NCBI GenBank assembly: GCA_900314755.1
Contig: OMWH01000003.1
Span: forward strand, 62,001 to 126,000
Reading direction: 5' to 3'
Source: an uncultured Prevotellaceae bacterium
GTDB taxonomy: Bacteria; Bacteroidota; Bacteroidia; Bacteroidales; Bacteroidaceae
Length of the DNA stretch: 64,000 nucleotides
Within the stretch, counting starts at the first letter, position 1, and each line of letters starts with the position of its first letter. This document shows, one piece after another, positions 24,031-32,955 of the stretch. The position numbers and the translations under genes were made by a program. Below the pieces are notes generated by a model. That model worked only from the letters and a program-made list of their open reading frames with translations, was not told the DNA's origin and made no database searches.

Positions 24031-24306
24031 ATGGCTAGAATTGACTTTTCGAAAATTACAATCCTCGATATCGAGGGCAGGGAGGTGAAGAAGGATATCT
24101 CCAAGGATCTAGGCAATATACTCTATTACACGGCACGTGACATTGCCGCGAGTGAGCTTGGTAAGAGAATTTACTATGATAAGGAGATTGAGGTGGATGC
24201 GAAGTCCGCGACAATCTTACGCAAGACCGTAGGGGAGAACTTCTCCCTGGTCGTGACCACAGCACTGGATCCTGTCCTGGACGAGATTATCAGAGGAGGC
24301 GTTTGA
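24031..24306 (+). CDS. Small phage tail-region protein, 91 aa
   Basis: The family is not recognised. The 91-residue protein begins MARIDFSKITILDIEGREVK, with strand then helix, and contains AARDIAASELGKRIYYDKEI-like helix text (about 35-54). It lies 13 bases after the minor tail gene and overlaps the next gene by one base within TGATG. The position before the tip adhesin suggests a tail assembly chaperone or tip component; no motif supports either. Confidence 0.6.
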   Translation: MARIDFSKITILDIEGREVKKDISKDLGNILYYTARDIAASELGKRIYYDKEIEVDAKSATILRKTVGENFSLVVTTALDPVLDEIIRGGV

Positions 24307-24530
24307 TGGCAGCAATCCCGCATATCAAACTGACTATCCGCAGGTCCGAGCTTGACGGCGGAGGCATGTACCGCACGGCAACAGTGAGGAATGTCGAGCT
24401 GTCAGGCATTGCGGAGAGTGCCAAGAAATATGTCCCGGATATCATCATGCACGCCCTGTCCCTGGCTCCTGGTGTCGAGGTAGGCGGCAATAACGGTTTC
24501 ACTTATATATTCCCATTCAAATTATCGTGA
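24306..24530 (+). CDS. Small phage tail-region protein, 74 aa
   Basis: The start is ATG 24306, sharing a base with the previous stop (TGATG); a TTG three bases earlier is possible but less likely. The 74-residue protein alternates strands with a basic N-terminus (IPHIKLTIRRSELDGGGMYR). No family is recognised. It ends one base before the adhesin start and is surely co-transcribed with it. It could be a chaperone or a small tip protein. Confidence 0.6.
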   Translation: MAAIPHIKLTIRRSELDGGGMYRTATVRNVELSGIAESAKKYVPDIIMHALSLAPGVEVGGNNGFTYIFPFKLS

Positions 24531-24531
24531 C

Positions 24532-27500
24532 ATGGCAATTAGAAAACTTGGTTTCCCTGAGAAAATGACAGGCGACGAACTGTCTGCTGACGAGTTTAAC
24601 CAGATACCTGCAAAGGTGGATGAGTTGATTGACGCTCTCAATGAGAAAGTGGGCGATATCCGCTTTGAGGGCGGGCAGCTGGTGTTATATGACTCTCCTG
24701 GCGGCAACCGCATCGGAGCAGTCAGCCTGTCCGGCATAGTATACGCCATCACTCTTACCTCCGACCTGCAGCCAGTGTTCTATATACTGACATCCGAGGA
24801 GACCAGGTTTATCAGCGTGACACCTTCCACGCAGAGCGGTACCATTGGTGGTTCCATGTCCGACTTCATTGAGGACTATGACTATACGATCAGCGTAGAC
24901 AACGGCGGAGGTGCGTTCCGTGACGTGGTCAGCGGGCTATGTCGCTCGGGCGCACAGATCAGGGAGAATATACGATCGTACGTCTCTGTCGGCTCCAACC
25001 GCCTGCGCCTTACGGTCACGGGGCGTGAGTCAGGACAGGTGAAGACACAGATATACACGGTCAACGTAACCACGCTTACCCTGTCCTGCCGTTTCTCATG
25101 GTGGCGACCGTTCGTCGAGGGACAACCGTTTGCCATCGACGGCATCTATTTTGGCGGTAATCTGCAAAAAACGTTGTATGTCTCAATAGATGACGATGAG
25201 CAGCAGACCTATACTGCGACTTTCGGTTCCGGTACGTCCTACAGTTCCACGGCATACTCGTTCGACATGTCTGCAAGGTTTCCAACTGGCGGTACCGGCG
25301 TGCATAAGCTGGAGTTATGGATGGCTGGTGACGGTGTGGAGACCGCCCACTATATATATAATATCATGTGCGTATCTGCAGCCGATGTCAACAGCGTGTC
25401 TCTGGTGTGCGTGAACTCGATAGCCGGCAAGGCTGTGAACTTCACCACACAGCAGCTCTTCGAGTATGCGACCTATAACGCCACCGCCGTACAATTCGAC
25501 ATCTCTGTAACCGACGGCAATACCATATGGAGTGTGGCTGAAGGTCAGCGGATATCTGTCCAGACACAGACCCGCCAGCAGTACACCGCAGCTCTGGAGG
25601 TGGATACCGAGATTCTGGACGGTCTGGTGCTTACCGCCACAGCCTCCGTGGGTGAGGATGAGGGTGAGAGACAGTCGGTGGATATCGCACTAGATAACTC
25701 CAACAGCTATGCAGCCACGGCAGGGGCGACGTTCTACATGAACGCCGCTAACAGGTCCAACGGCTCTGCCGACCGTGAGGAGGTAATCAATATTGCACCG
25801 GATGCTCAGACTGCATCCTATGCCGCACAGTGGCAGGATTTCGCATGGTCTGTTGACGGATGGAATCAGGATGCCGACGGCAACAAATGCCTCGCAGTGC
25901 TGGCGGGATGCCGAGTCAGGGTACCCGGTCTGCGTCCGCTCGCCACAACAGCGACAGGCTCGCTGACTCTGGAACTCAAGGTGAGGATGGCGAATGTCGC
26001 GGACTATGACACGCCCATCCTGTCATTCATGTCTACGGATGAGTACAGTGAGGGCACCACCAGCGGTGTGATACTCTTCCCGACCAAGATCCTGGTACTC
26101 AGCAGTACGGAGCGTGAGGTCACGCCACAGAGTGTCAACCTCTCGGAGGACAGCATCCTCCACATCGTGATTGTGCTTCAGCGTCAGGTTGCCGGCACAG
26201 GGCGTAACCTCTGCCGCATCTACATCAATGGTATACAAAACGCTGTCTTCGAGTATGCCGGTAATGCCAGCTTCGGGAATGGGTCGCTGGTAATGGGGCA
26301 GGACTCCTCCGATCTCTACCTGTATATGATGCGCTGGTATGTCGGTCGTGCCCTCGAACACCGTGACGTTCTGGCGAACTTCCTTAACACCATCAAGGAC
26401 GGTGCCGTCTATAACCGCAACGGGGTGCGTGCCGACAATGATATCATGGACGGCGGCAGCATCAGCTACGACCTGTGCCGAGCCGCGGGTTATAACTGCA
26501 TGATTATTGAAACGGAGAATGACGTGCCGCTTCCCAGTCTGGAGTATACCACAGGTGCTAAGACAACCCTTACCATGGAGTACAACGACCATCCGGAGTG
26601 GAACTTCTCGGTGGAGAACGCTCCCATCGGAGGTCAGGGTACCACCTCTATGCGGTACTACCGCTGGAACTTCCGTTGGAAGATGAAAAAAGACTGTGTA
26701 TGGCACTATGCTGACGGTACCGTGGAGACGGGGAAGGGCGGTTATATCGCCGGACGGAGCCATCCAAAGGCGGAGAAGGTCACAGCAAAGAAAAACTATG
26801 CGTCCAGCCAGCAGGGACACAAGATGGGAGCGACGGCAATGTATGATGAGCTGTATGAGCAGCTGGGGCTGAAAGCTGCCTCACTTCCTGCCACGGAGGA
26901 CCGTGTGGCTGTCTATCAGCATCCGGCAATGGGCTTCCAGAAGCACCCCGACGGCAGCTATACGTTCATAGGTCTTTATACTATAGGTCCTGACAAGGGC
27001 GACAAGAGCACGTTCGGATATGACACCAAGGCTTATCCGTCACTGCTGTCACTGGAGGGACCCAACCATGCGCCTCTGGGTACCCGTTTCCTGCATCCGT
27101 GGACGGAGGACGTGGACTATGACCCGGCACAGGAGACGATGACCTTCGGAGGGGAGGAGGCATGGGATGTCGATGTCTGCCCGTACGAGACGGACGGTAC
27201 CAGCGACGACTGGGTGCCGGAAAACAAGCAGCAGATCCTCTCTTTGCTGGAGCGTGAGTGGAAGCCGGCTTACGATATCGTCTATTATTGCAGCCCGTTC
27301 CTCCGGTCACTGGAGGAGGTCGGTATGACGCTGGAGCAGCTGAATGCCAGTCCCGATACCTTCCGTAACCGTATGGATATTCTGGGCAACAGAAAGAATG
27401 AGGTACTGCAGTTCTATGACGCATCCTATAACCTGATATACTACCGCACGAAGACCAAGCGGTATGAGATTCTCCAGTCGCACGATATGCTGGAGTATCT

Positions 27501-29841
27501 GTCAGACTACCTTACAACTCAGACACCTGACACGTCACAGCTGGTGCTGGCACGCGCCGCCAAGTTCCGGGCGGAGGCAGGTAACTACTGGAGTATTGAC
27601 GATGCCTGTTACCATGACTGTTACTGTGAGCTGACAGGAGCCTCAGATAATCACGCCAAGAACTCCTATCCCTTCAAGTTCAAGACTCTGGCGGAGGGCG
27701 GTCGCTGGGCATGGCGGCAGGACGACCTTGACACCATCATGGCGACCGACAATAACGGTCAGTCCACCAAGTCGTACTCCATCGAGATTGGTGACGTGAC
27801 CTCTGACGGCACTGATATCTACCAGGGGTCAAGCTCCATATTCTGGACGCTCCTCGGCGGGGTGTTCCTGTCGGAGAAACGCCAGATGATGACGCGCATG
27901 GTGAACGGACTGGTATCCATGGCACAGCGACTGGGCATCAGCGGTGCCTATGTCCATGAGTCGGTCTTCAATATGTTCGCATGGTACTTCTGGGATCATT
28001 CAGCACGCTATTTCCCGGCGACGGCATATAACGAGGATGCGGCATGGTCGTATATCACCCCGTGGCGTATTGACGCTGCCAGGACATATAATAACGTCTA
28101 TCCGCTCACCCAGGCCCTGGGAGACCAGCTGCAGGCAGAGCAACTGTGGGTGATGCGACGGATTGTATATGTGTTCTCCCTGTACCGTATAGCCGGGTTC
28201 ACGGGATCCGGTGAGGACGGATACGGTCGTATAGAGTTCACGCCAGCCGAGACGTTCACCTTCAGGGTACGTCCCGCAATAGACATGTACCCTAGCGGTA
28301 ACCGGGGCGGAGGTAATGATATCCAAGGCGGACGCACCAGGGCTGGAGAGGAGTGTGAGATCACTGCGACATCCGACGGCTCGACCACCTTCTACCTCAA
28401 GGCACTCGACTGGCTTGTGTCCATGGGAGACCTCTGTGGACTCGTATTGACCAACCGAGGCGGTGACGCTTCTGTCGGTGCCTCCTTCTCTGTCAGCGGC
28501 AAGAGGCTAAGGGAACTGAAGGTGGGCGATGAGGATCCTGCCAAAGTGCGGTTCAATGCGGGCAGCCTTGCGGTCAGCGGTGACGCTATAGAGGTTGTGG
28601 ATGCCCGTAACGTAACTTCCCTCAGAAGTAATGTGTCCCTGCTTAGCTGTCCCCGTCTGAAAAGGGCTTTGTTCAGTGGTACCAACGTACCGACGCTATA
28701 TATACCGAGAGGTGCCAAGATTACTGAGGTTGAGTTCCCGAGCGGTCTGCAGACTCTGTTCCTGCACACACTCCCGTTGCTGCAGGAGAGCGGAATGGTG
28801 ATTCCCGATGCGGCACTGCAGACAATCACGGGTCTTTATTATTACCAGTGCCCGGGTATCTCACCCTTTGGAATACTCCGGAGGATATACCAGACTGAGG
28901 GTAACAGACTGCAGTTCCTTACAATGATCTGGACGGACGAGATTGACGGCACGTCAGAGGATCTGGACATGCTTGCCGTGTTCGCAGGCAAGTCCTATGA
29001 CACAGAGGCGGGCGAGGGCTATGGCTGTGTGGAGTACGATGCGGACACCAACCTGCTGTCCAACTCAAGCCGCCATCCAGACCTGCAGGGTGTCATCAAT
29101 ATCGCAGGCTCAGCCTATGAGGACAGCGTCAACTCCCTCCGGGAGTACTTCGGATCTGCATTGACTTTGAATATTATGGGTGCCTATTATGTAAGGTTCG
29201 CAGATCCTGTCTGGGGCGCGTATGCAGCGGCAAGATGGGGAGACGGCACCGGGACAACTAAGGCACAGATGATAAGCGTGAAATCATTGTCCAGCTCCGA
29301 CAGGAATGTCTCGTGTGACGTAATGGATGTTAGGTGGTGCGTCATTAGTGATGGATGCGGTTTCTACCCCAAAAAGCGCTCGTCCCCGTCGCTTCTTTTC
29401 GGGAAGACTAAACGTGTTCTTCTCTCTCAGAGTGACGGAGATTCACTTAGGGAAGAGTATGACAGGGTAATTGGATACAGTACCGACTATCTTTATATTT
29501 ATGGCTGGAACTATAATCACTTAAACATTAACGTACTGGCGTTTCGGAAAGTAACAACGTTGGCTGAGGATGGTGGAGGCGGCACTGAGGTGTTCCGTGG
29601 AACGAAATTAACAATTGGAAAACTATATATTGGTAATACTGTACCCCCACCGGTGGTGAGTGATATACGTAAAGTCGCACAAATATACGTACCTCAAGAC
29701 AGTGTCACCGCTTATCAGGACGCTAGTATATGGAACACCGTGGCAGACAGAATAGTAGGTTATGACTTTATCGGAGATCCTGATGGCATATTCACTTTGA
29801 TTGACGCAGTCTGGAATATTGATGGGACTATGAAGGAATAA
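24532..29841 (+). CDS. Giant tail-tip adhesin: LamG-like, CotH-like and BspA-like parts
   Basis: This 1769-residue protein would bind the host surface. From the N-terminus there is an attachment part (1-80), beta-sandwich repeats (about 80-400), a jelly-roll of LamG type (about 400-625), and a large domain (about 650-1180) with SMRYYRWNFRWKMKKD (about 707), DNHAKNSY (about 1039) and RQDDLDT (about 1062). These are spaced like the lysine, catalytic-loop and DxD-like motifs of CotH-type spore-coat kinases. The C-terminus holds leucine-patterned repeats (about 1360-1430) and a BspA-like ending (IYVPQDSVTAYQDASIWNTV). The adhesin role follows from size, place and folds; the kinase resemblance is tentative. 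Confidence 0.65.
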   Translation: MAIRKLGFPEKMTGDELSADEFNQIPAKVDELIDALNEKVGDIRFEGGQLVLYDSPGGNRIGAVSLSGIVYAITLTSDLQPVFYILTSEETRFISVTPSTQSGTIGGSMSDFIEDYDYTISVDNGGGAFRDVVSGLCRSGAQIRENIRSYVSVGSNRLRLTVTGRESGQVKTQIYTVNVTTLTLSCRFSWWRPFVEGQPFAIDGIYFGGNLQKTLYVSIDDDEQQTYTATFGSGTSYSSTAYSFDMSARFPTGGTGVHKLELWMAGDGVETAHYIYNIMCVSAADVNSVSLVCVNSIAGKAVNFTTQQLFEYATYNATAVQFDISVTDGNTIWSVAEGQRISVQTQTRQQYTAALEVDTEILDGLVLTATASVGEDEGERQSVDIALDNSNSYAATAGATFYMNAANRSNGSADREEVINIAPDAQTASYAAQWQDFAWSVDGWNQDADGNKCLAVLAGCRVRVPGLRPLATTATGSLTLELKVRMANVADYDTPILSFMSTDEYSEGTTSGVILFPTKILVLSSTEREVTPQSVNLSEDSILHIVIVLQRQVAGTGRNLCRIYINGIQNAVFEYAGNASFGNGSLVMGQDSSDLYLYMMRWYVGRALEHRDVLANFLNTIKDGAVYNRNGVRADNDIMDGGSISYDLCRAAGYNCMIIETENDVPLPSLEYTTGAKTTLTMEYNDHPEWNFSVENAPIGGQGTTSMRYYRWNFRWKMKKDCVWHYADGTVETGKGGYIAGRSHPKAEKVTAKKNYASSQQGHKMGATAMYDELYEQLGLKAASLPATEDRVAVYQHPAMGFQKHPDGSYTFIGLYTIGPDKGDKSTFGYDTKAYPSLLSLEGPNHAPLGTRFLHPWTEDVDYDPAQETMTFGGEEAWDVDVCPYETDGTSDDWVPENKQQILSLLEREWKPAYDIVYYCSPFLRSLEEVGMTLEQLNASPDTFRNRMDILGNRKNEVLQFYDASYNLIYYRTKTKRYEILQSHDMLEYLSDYLTTQTPDTSQLVLARAAKFRAEAGNYWSIDDACYHDCYCELTGASDNHAKNSYPFKFKTLAEGGRWAWRQDDLDTIMATDNNGQSTKSYSIEIGDVTSDGTDIYQGSSSIFWTLLGGVFLSEKRQMMTRMVNGLVSMAQRLGISGAYVHESVFNMFAWYFWDHSARYFPATAYNEDAAWSYITPWRIDAARTYNNVYPLTQALGDQLQAEQLWVMRRIVYVFSLYRIAGFTGSGEDGYGRIEFTPAETFTFRVRPAIDMYPSGNRGGGNDIQGGRTRAGEECEITATSDGSTTFYLKALDWLVSMGDLCGLVLTNRGGDASVGASFSVSGKRLRELKVGDEDPAKVRFNAGSLAVSGDAIEVVDARNVTSLRSNVSLLSCPRLKRALFSGTNVPTLYIPRGAKITEVEFPSGLQTLFLHTLPLLQESGMVIPDAALQTITGLYYYQCPGISPFGILRRIYQTEGNRLQFLTMIWTDEIDGTSEDLDMLAVFAGKSYDTEAGEGYGCVEYDADTNLLSNSSRHPDLQGVINIAGSAYEDSVNSLREYFGSALTLNIMGAYYVRFADPVWGAYAAARWGDGTGTTKAQMISVKSLSSSDRNVSCDVMDVRWCVISDGCGFYPKKRSSPSLLFGKTKRVLLSQSDGDSLREEYDRVIGYSTDYLYIYGWNYNHLNINVLAFRKVTTLAEDGGGGTEVFRGTKLTIGKLYIGNTVPPPVVSDIRKVAQIYVPQDSVTAYQDASIWNTVADRIVGYDFIGDPDGIFTLIDAVWNIDGTMKE

Positions 29842-29861
29842 AAAAGTGCTGCAAGAAGCAC
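29841..29861 (-). terminator. Terminator for leftward integrase transcript
   Basis: On the minus strand GTGCT and AGCAC form a five-bp stem followed by T6. It stands right where the rightward adhesin gene ends. Confidence 0.6.
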
Positions 29862-29871
29862 AACATGAATC

Positions 29872-30099
29872 CTAATAGTATCGTGTGTCTGTTGTTATCT
29901 CCGCCTCTTTAATTCTCTCCCTCATCCACCCGATGTAGGACTCCCTGCTTCTGACCCTCACATGCCGTGGGTTTTCCGTCAGCCTATTCAGATCACCAAC
30001 CTTGCGTGTGTAATAGTGATTGTCTACCTGCACTTGTATAAGTGCGTTTCGTCCCTCCAGGGCTTCAGCCATGACATTGATCAGTTTTTGAATGTTCAT
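29872..30099 (-). CDS. Small basic protein downstream of integrase, 75 aa
   Basis: A 75-codon leftward frame lies between the integrase and a terminator. The product is basic and helical with a strand pair (NALIQVQVDNHYYTRKVGDL, about 18-37) and an arginine-rich middle (PRHVRVRSRESYIGWMRERI, about 44-63). Excisionases are small basic proteins next to integrases, so this is a candidate, but I see no clear winged-helix signature. No separate promoter is seen; it would be co-transcribed with the integrase. Confidence 0.5.
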   Translation of the reverse strand: MNIQKLINVMAEALEGRNALIQVQVDNHYYTRKVGDLNRLTENPRHVRVRSRESYIGWMRERIKEAEITTDTRYY

Positions 30100-30141
30100 A
30101 TATATCAGTTTTGTAGGATTGCAGGACGGTAGGGTGAGGAT

Positions 30142-31332
30142 CTAGAGCACTCCTTGGTAATTAACGAGAAGATCATTGGCTTCCTGGATATCTTTCGGTG
30201 TGTATATGTCTGTAATAAGGATAGAAGAATGCCTCGCCTGATCTCTTACGGACAAGATATCGGTATTAGCCTTCAACATATTGGTTATTCCTGTATCTTT
30301 CAATGAATAGAATTTATATTGAGGAGGGAAGCCAAGTTCCTTCCTGCAGCGTAAATTCCAGTAGTCCCTGAAGGCTTTCTCGCTCCTGTATTTTTCTCCT
30401 GGAACAAAGTCGTCGCTAAAAAGGTAATAGTTCCCGGGATATCTGAAGATGTCGTTTTCTATCATCAGTTTCATCACGTGATCTGGAATCGTTACCGTCG
30501 CGTCGCATCTGTTCTTTGTGCTGTTTCCGTGAAGCTCGAGGGTTTTTCTCTTGACTGAGATGTCCCCTATCCTTATGTAACTCATCTCATGGGGACGAAC
30601 GAACATGTAATGGAGTATGTAGCAGGCAAGAAGGTAATGTTTGTTTTTCTGAAGAAGATAATCCCGCAAAGCCGCCAGAACTCCGTCAGGAATCACAGAC
30701 CGATCCTTTCGACCGCCTCGGATCTTTATACCCGCAAAACTCTCCGACGGATCTCTTGGAACATATCCTCTTTCGGTTAGGTAGTGACAAAAGGATTTGA
30801 TCCAGGTTAGATAGTTGTTTCTGGTGCGTATTGTATTGTTTCTCTCGACCAAGACATAATCCAGAAAGTCAGATATCACGTACCTGTCGAACTGATAAGT
30901 GTAAAAGACGTTCACGTTCTTTTCCTCTTTCCATTCTATCAGCATTCTCAGACGACTAGTGTATGAAGCGTAAGTCTCTGCCCGAAGATTGTCCTCCCTC
31001 AAGAGCTTCATAAGGTAATCCCTGTACTTGTCACATACCTCGAGGAATGAGGAGTACTCAGTTGGTCTCATCTCCTCCACCCAGGGATTCCACCCTCGCA
31101 TGAGTTTCTCCGTCAGCCTTCTGATAAGATCCTCTCCGTACTTACGCTGTTCTCTCTTTCCTTTTACATGACCTAGCATGAATTTCTTCGTTCTGAACTC
31201 TCCTCTGGACGGGTCAAAGGCGACCAGAGACACGTAACACTCTGATTTCTGATGAAACACTGGCTGTTTCCAGCCTACAATCTCTTCAATTGCGCTCTCA
31301 CGCGAAGTTTTGACATAATTTTTTTTAGTCAT
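30142..31332 (-). CDS. Tyrosine-type phage integrase
   Basis: The 396-residue recombinase would insert and excise the prophage at the tRNA. After an N-terminal arm domain and a SAM-like core-binding domain (about 90-190), the catalytic part shows Arg in FVRPHEM (about 250), Lys in STKNR (about 277), SLKDTG in place of the usual HxxR box (about 350), RHSS (about 373) and the nucleophile Tyr in TDIYTPK (about 382). Lys for His and Gly for the second Arg occur in Bacteroidetes integrases ('FKHTG' types), though loss of that Arg is notable. It reads leftward, away from the tRNA. Confidence 0.9.
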   Translation of the reverse strand: MTKKNYVKTSRESAIEEIVGWKQPVFHQKSECYVSLVAFDPSRGEFRTKKFMLGHVKGKREQRKYGEDLIRRLTEKLMRGWNPWVEEMRPTEYSSFLEVCDKYRDYLMKLLREDNLRAETYASYTSRLRMLIEWKEEKNVNVFYTYQFDRYVISDFLDYVLVERNNTIRTRNNYLTWIKSFCHYLTERGYVPRDPSESFAGIKIRGGRKDRSVIPDGVLAALRDYLLQKNKHYLLACYILHYMFVRPHEMSYIRIGDISVKRKTLELHGNSTKNRCDATVTIPDHVMKLMIENDIFRYPGNYYLFSDDFVPGEKYRSEKAFRDYWNLRCRKELGFPPQYKFYSLKDTGITNMLKANTDILSVRDQARHSSILITDIYTPKDIQEANDLLVNYQGVL

Positions 31333-31434
31333 ACATTAATTTTTATGCATGACTGTGTTAAACGAATAAAGTTATTTGTCAATTTTCGGTTTTCACCGAC
31401 TTTCCACCGACCGTCTGCCCTCCGACAAACACAA

Positions 31435-31457
31435 AACCGCCCTGTTTAAAGGCGGTT
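31435..31457 (-). terminator. Terminator after tRNA-Pro
   Basis: Leftward AACCGCC (31457-31451) and GGCGGTT (31441-31435) pair around TTTAAACAG and run into T residues. If the phage junction is at the tRNA 3' end, this hairpin is phage-derived. Confidence 0.65.
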
Positions 31458-31470
31458 AAGTTGTTCTTAG

Positions 31471-31543
31471 TCGGGATTACTGGACTCGAACCAGCGACCT
31501 CGCGCCCCCCAGACGTGTGCGCTACCAACTGCGCTAAATCCCG
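31471..31543 (-). tRNA. tRNA-Pro (anticodon GGG)
   Basis: The 73-base cloverleaf reads leftward. Acceptor CGGGATT/AATCCCG, D stem GCGC/GCGC, anticodon loop CTGGGGG, variable loop AGGTC and T arm GCTGG TTCGAGT CCAGT all form. The discriminator is A and CCA is not encoded. The anticodon stem CACGT/GCGCG has an A-C mismatch at 28-42. Its 3' end faces the prophage. Confidence 0.93.
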
Positions 31544-31648
31544 ATCCTTTTACAATGATTTCTCTGAAATCGGATGCAAAGGTACGGCTTTATTTCGGTA
31601 ATTGCAAATTTTTAACGGACTTTTTTCAGTTATTACGGCAATTTGCCG

Positions 31649-31656
31649 TATCTTTG
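31649..31656 (+). promoter_or_regulatory. -7 box of aroA operon
   Basis: TATCTTTG lies 30 bases before ATG 31687. It is the first host promoter past the tRNA. Confidence 0.7.
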
Positions 31657-31686
31657 TCACGTTATATATAAAAATAGGTACGTAGA

Positions 31687-32946
31687 ATGACACAATATAC
31701 GATTACGGCACCAAGCCGACTCCAATACACAGCTAAACTACCGGCATCGAAAAGCATCTCCAACAGAGCACTGATTATTCATGCCCTGACAGGGGGAGGT
31801 GTGCTGCCGGAGAATCTGTCTAACTGTGATGACACAGAAGTCATCGTCGCCGCACTGAAGGACAATCCCTACGAGATTAATATCAAAGCGGCAGGAACGG
31901 CGATGCGCTTTATGACCGCTTTCCTGGCAGTGAAAGAGGGTGAGGAGCATGTGCTGACGGGGACGGAGCGCATGAAGCACCGCCCCATCGGTATCTTGGT
32001 AGACGCACTGCGCTTCCTTGGTGCCGACATTGAGTATGTGGGTGAAGAGGGATTCCCCCCACTCCGCATCCGTGGCAAACGCCTGGAGGGTGGCTTGCTG
32101 GAAGTGCCCGGTAACATCAGCTCACAATATATCTCTGCCCTGCTGATGATCGGACCGGTCTTAAATAACGGACTGACGCTCCAACTGACTGGCGACATCA
32201 TCTCACGGCCTTATATCGACCTGACACTATGGACGATGCGTGAGTTCGGAGCTGATGCGGAATGGAGCAATTTCGAGGCTATCGAGGTACGTCCTCAGCT
32301 ATACAAGGAGCGTCAGTACTATATCGAGAACGACTGGAGCGGTGCCTCCTACTGGTATGAGATGGTCGCATTGTCAAAAGACGATGAGGCGACGGTGCAG
32401 CTCGAAGGACTCATAGACGGCTCCAAGCAAGGTGACTCCTCCTTACGTTATATCTTCAGTCTGCTGGGTGTGAAGACCCAGTTCCAGGCTACTAAGCAGG
32501 GAGTCCCCTCTGTGGTCACCATCAAGAAATCAGGACGGTGCATCCCACGGCTGGAATATGACTTCATCAATGCGCCCGACCTGACACAGACATTTGTCGT
32601 GACCTGCGCCCTGCTGAACGTGCCTTTCCACTTCACTGGACTGTCGACCCTCAAAATCAAAGAGACCGACCGCATCGAGGCTCTGAAGAAGGAGATGCGT
32701 AAGCTGGGATATATCATCAAAGACATGAATGGCAGTGAACTCATCTGGGACGGAGAGCGTTGTGAGCCAAACATGGCAGACGGCATCGACACTTACGAGG
32801 ACCACCGCATGGCACTTGCCTTTGCCCCTGCGGCATTCTGCACCGGACAGTTACGTATCAACAACCCCAAGGTGGTCACCAAGTCATATCCTAACTACTG
32901 GGACGACCTCTCGCAATGCGGGTTCCACATAGAAGTTAAAGATTAA
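31687..32946 (+). CDS. aroA: EPSP synthase (3-phosphoshikimate 1-carboxyvinyltransferase)
   Basis: The enzyme joins phosphoenolpyruvate to shikimate-3-phosphate, the sixth step of the shikimate pathway, in the cytosol. The 419-residue length is usual. Motifs seen are LPASKSISNRALI (about 18-30, substrate-binding Lys and Ser), AAGTAMRFMTAFLA (about 75-88, equivalent of GNAGTAMR), PGNISSQYISALLM (about 144-157), KETDRIEALKKEM (about 323-335) and EDHRMALAFA (about 377-386). It is first in an apparent transcription unit with the porW-like gene, nine bases downstream, although the functions are unrelated. Confidence 0.95.
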   Translation: MTQYTITAPSRLQYTAKLPASKSISNRALIIHALTGGGVLPENLSNCDDTEVIVAALKDNPYEINIKAAGTAMRFMTAFLAVKEGEEHVLTGTERMKHRPIGILVDALRFLGADIEYVGEEGFPPLRIRGKRLEGGLLEVPGNISSQYISALLMIGPVLNNGLTLQLTGDIISRPYIDLTLWTMREFGADAEWSNFEAIEVRPQLYKERQYYIENDWSGASYWYEMVALSKDDEATVQLEGLIDGSKQGDSSLRYIFSLLGVKTQFQATKQGVPSVVTIKKSGRCIPRLEYDFINAPDLTQTFVVTCALLNVPFHFTGLSTLKIKETDRIEALKKEMRKLGYIIKDMNGSELIWDGERCEPNMADGIDTYEDHRMALAFAPAAFCTGQLRINNPKVVTKSYPNYWDDLSQCGFHIEVKD

Positions 32947-32955
32947 AGAGGCACC

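Larger units (their letters stand above)
1..31470. mobile_element. Prophage (right part) beside tRNA-Pro
   Basis: A terminase C-terminus, portal, lysis cassette, tape measure, tail proteins and a tyrosine integrase form one block that ends at a tRNA gene; everything beyond the tRNA is housekeeping. The tRNA lies on the minus strand with its 3' end facing the phage, the usual geometry for integration into a tRNA 3' end, and the integrase is the last gene before it. The left end is outside the window, so the attachment core cannot be identified. Terminase, portal and tail genes point to a tailed phage; the long tape measure and lack of a recognisable contractile sheath favour a long non-contractile tail, which is inference. 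No capsid gene is recognised. Confidence 0.9.
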
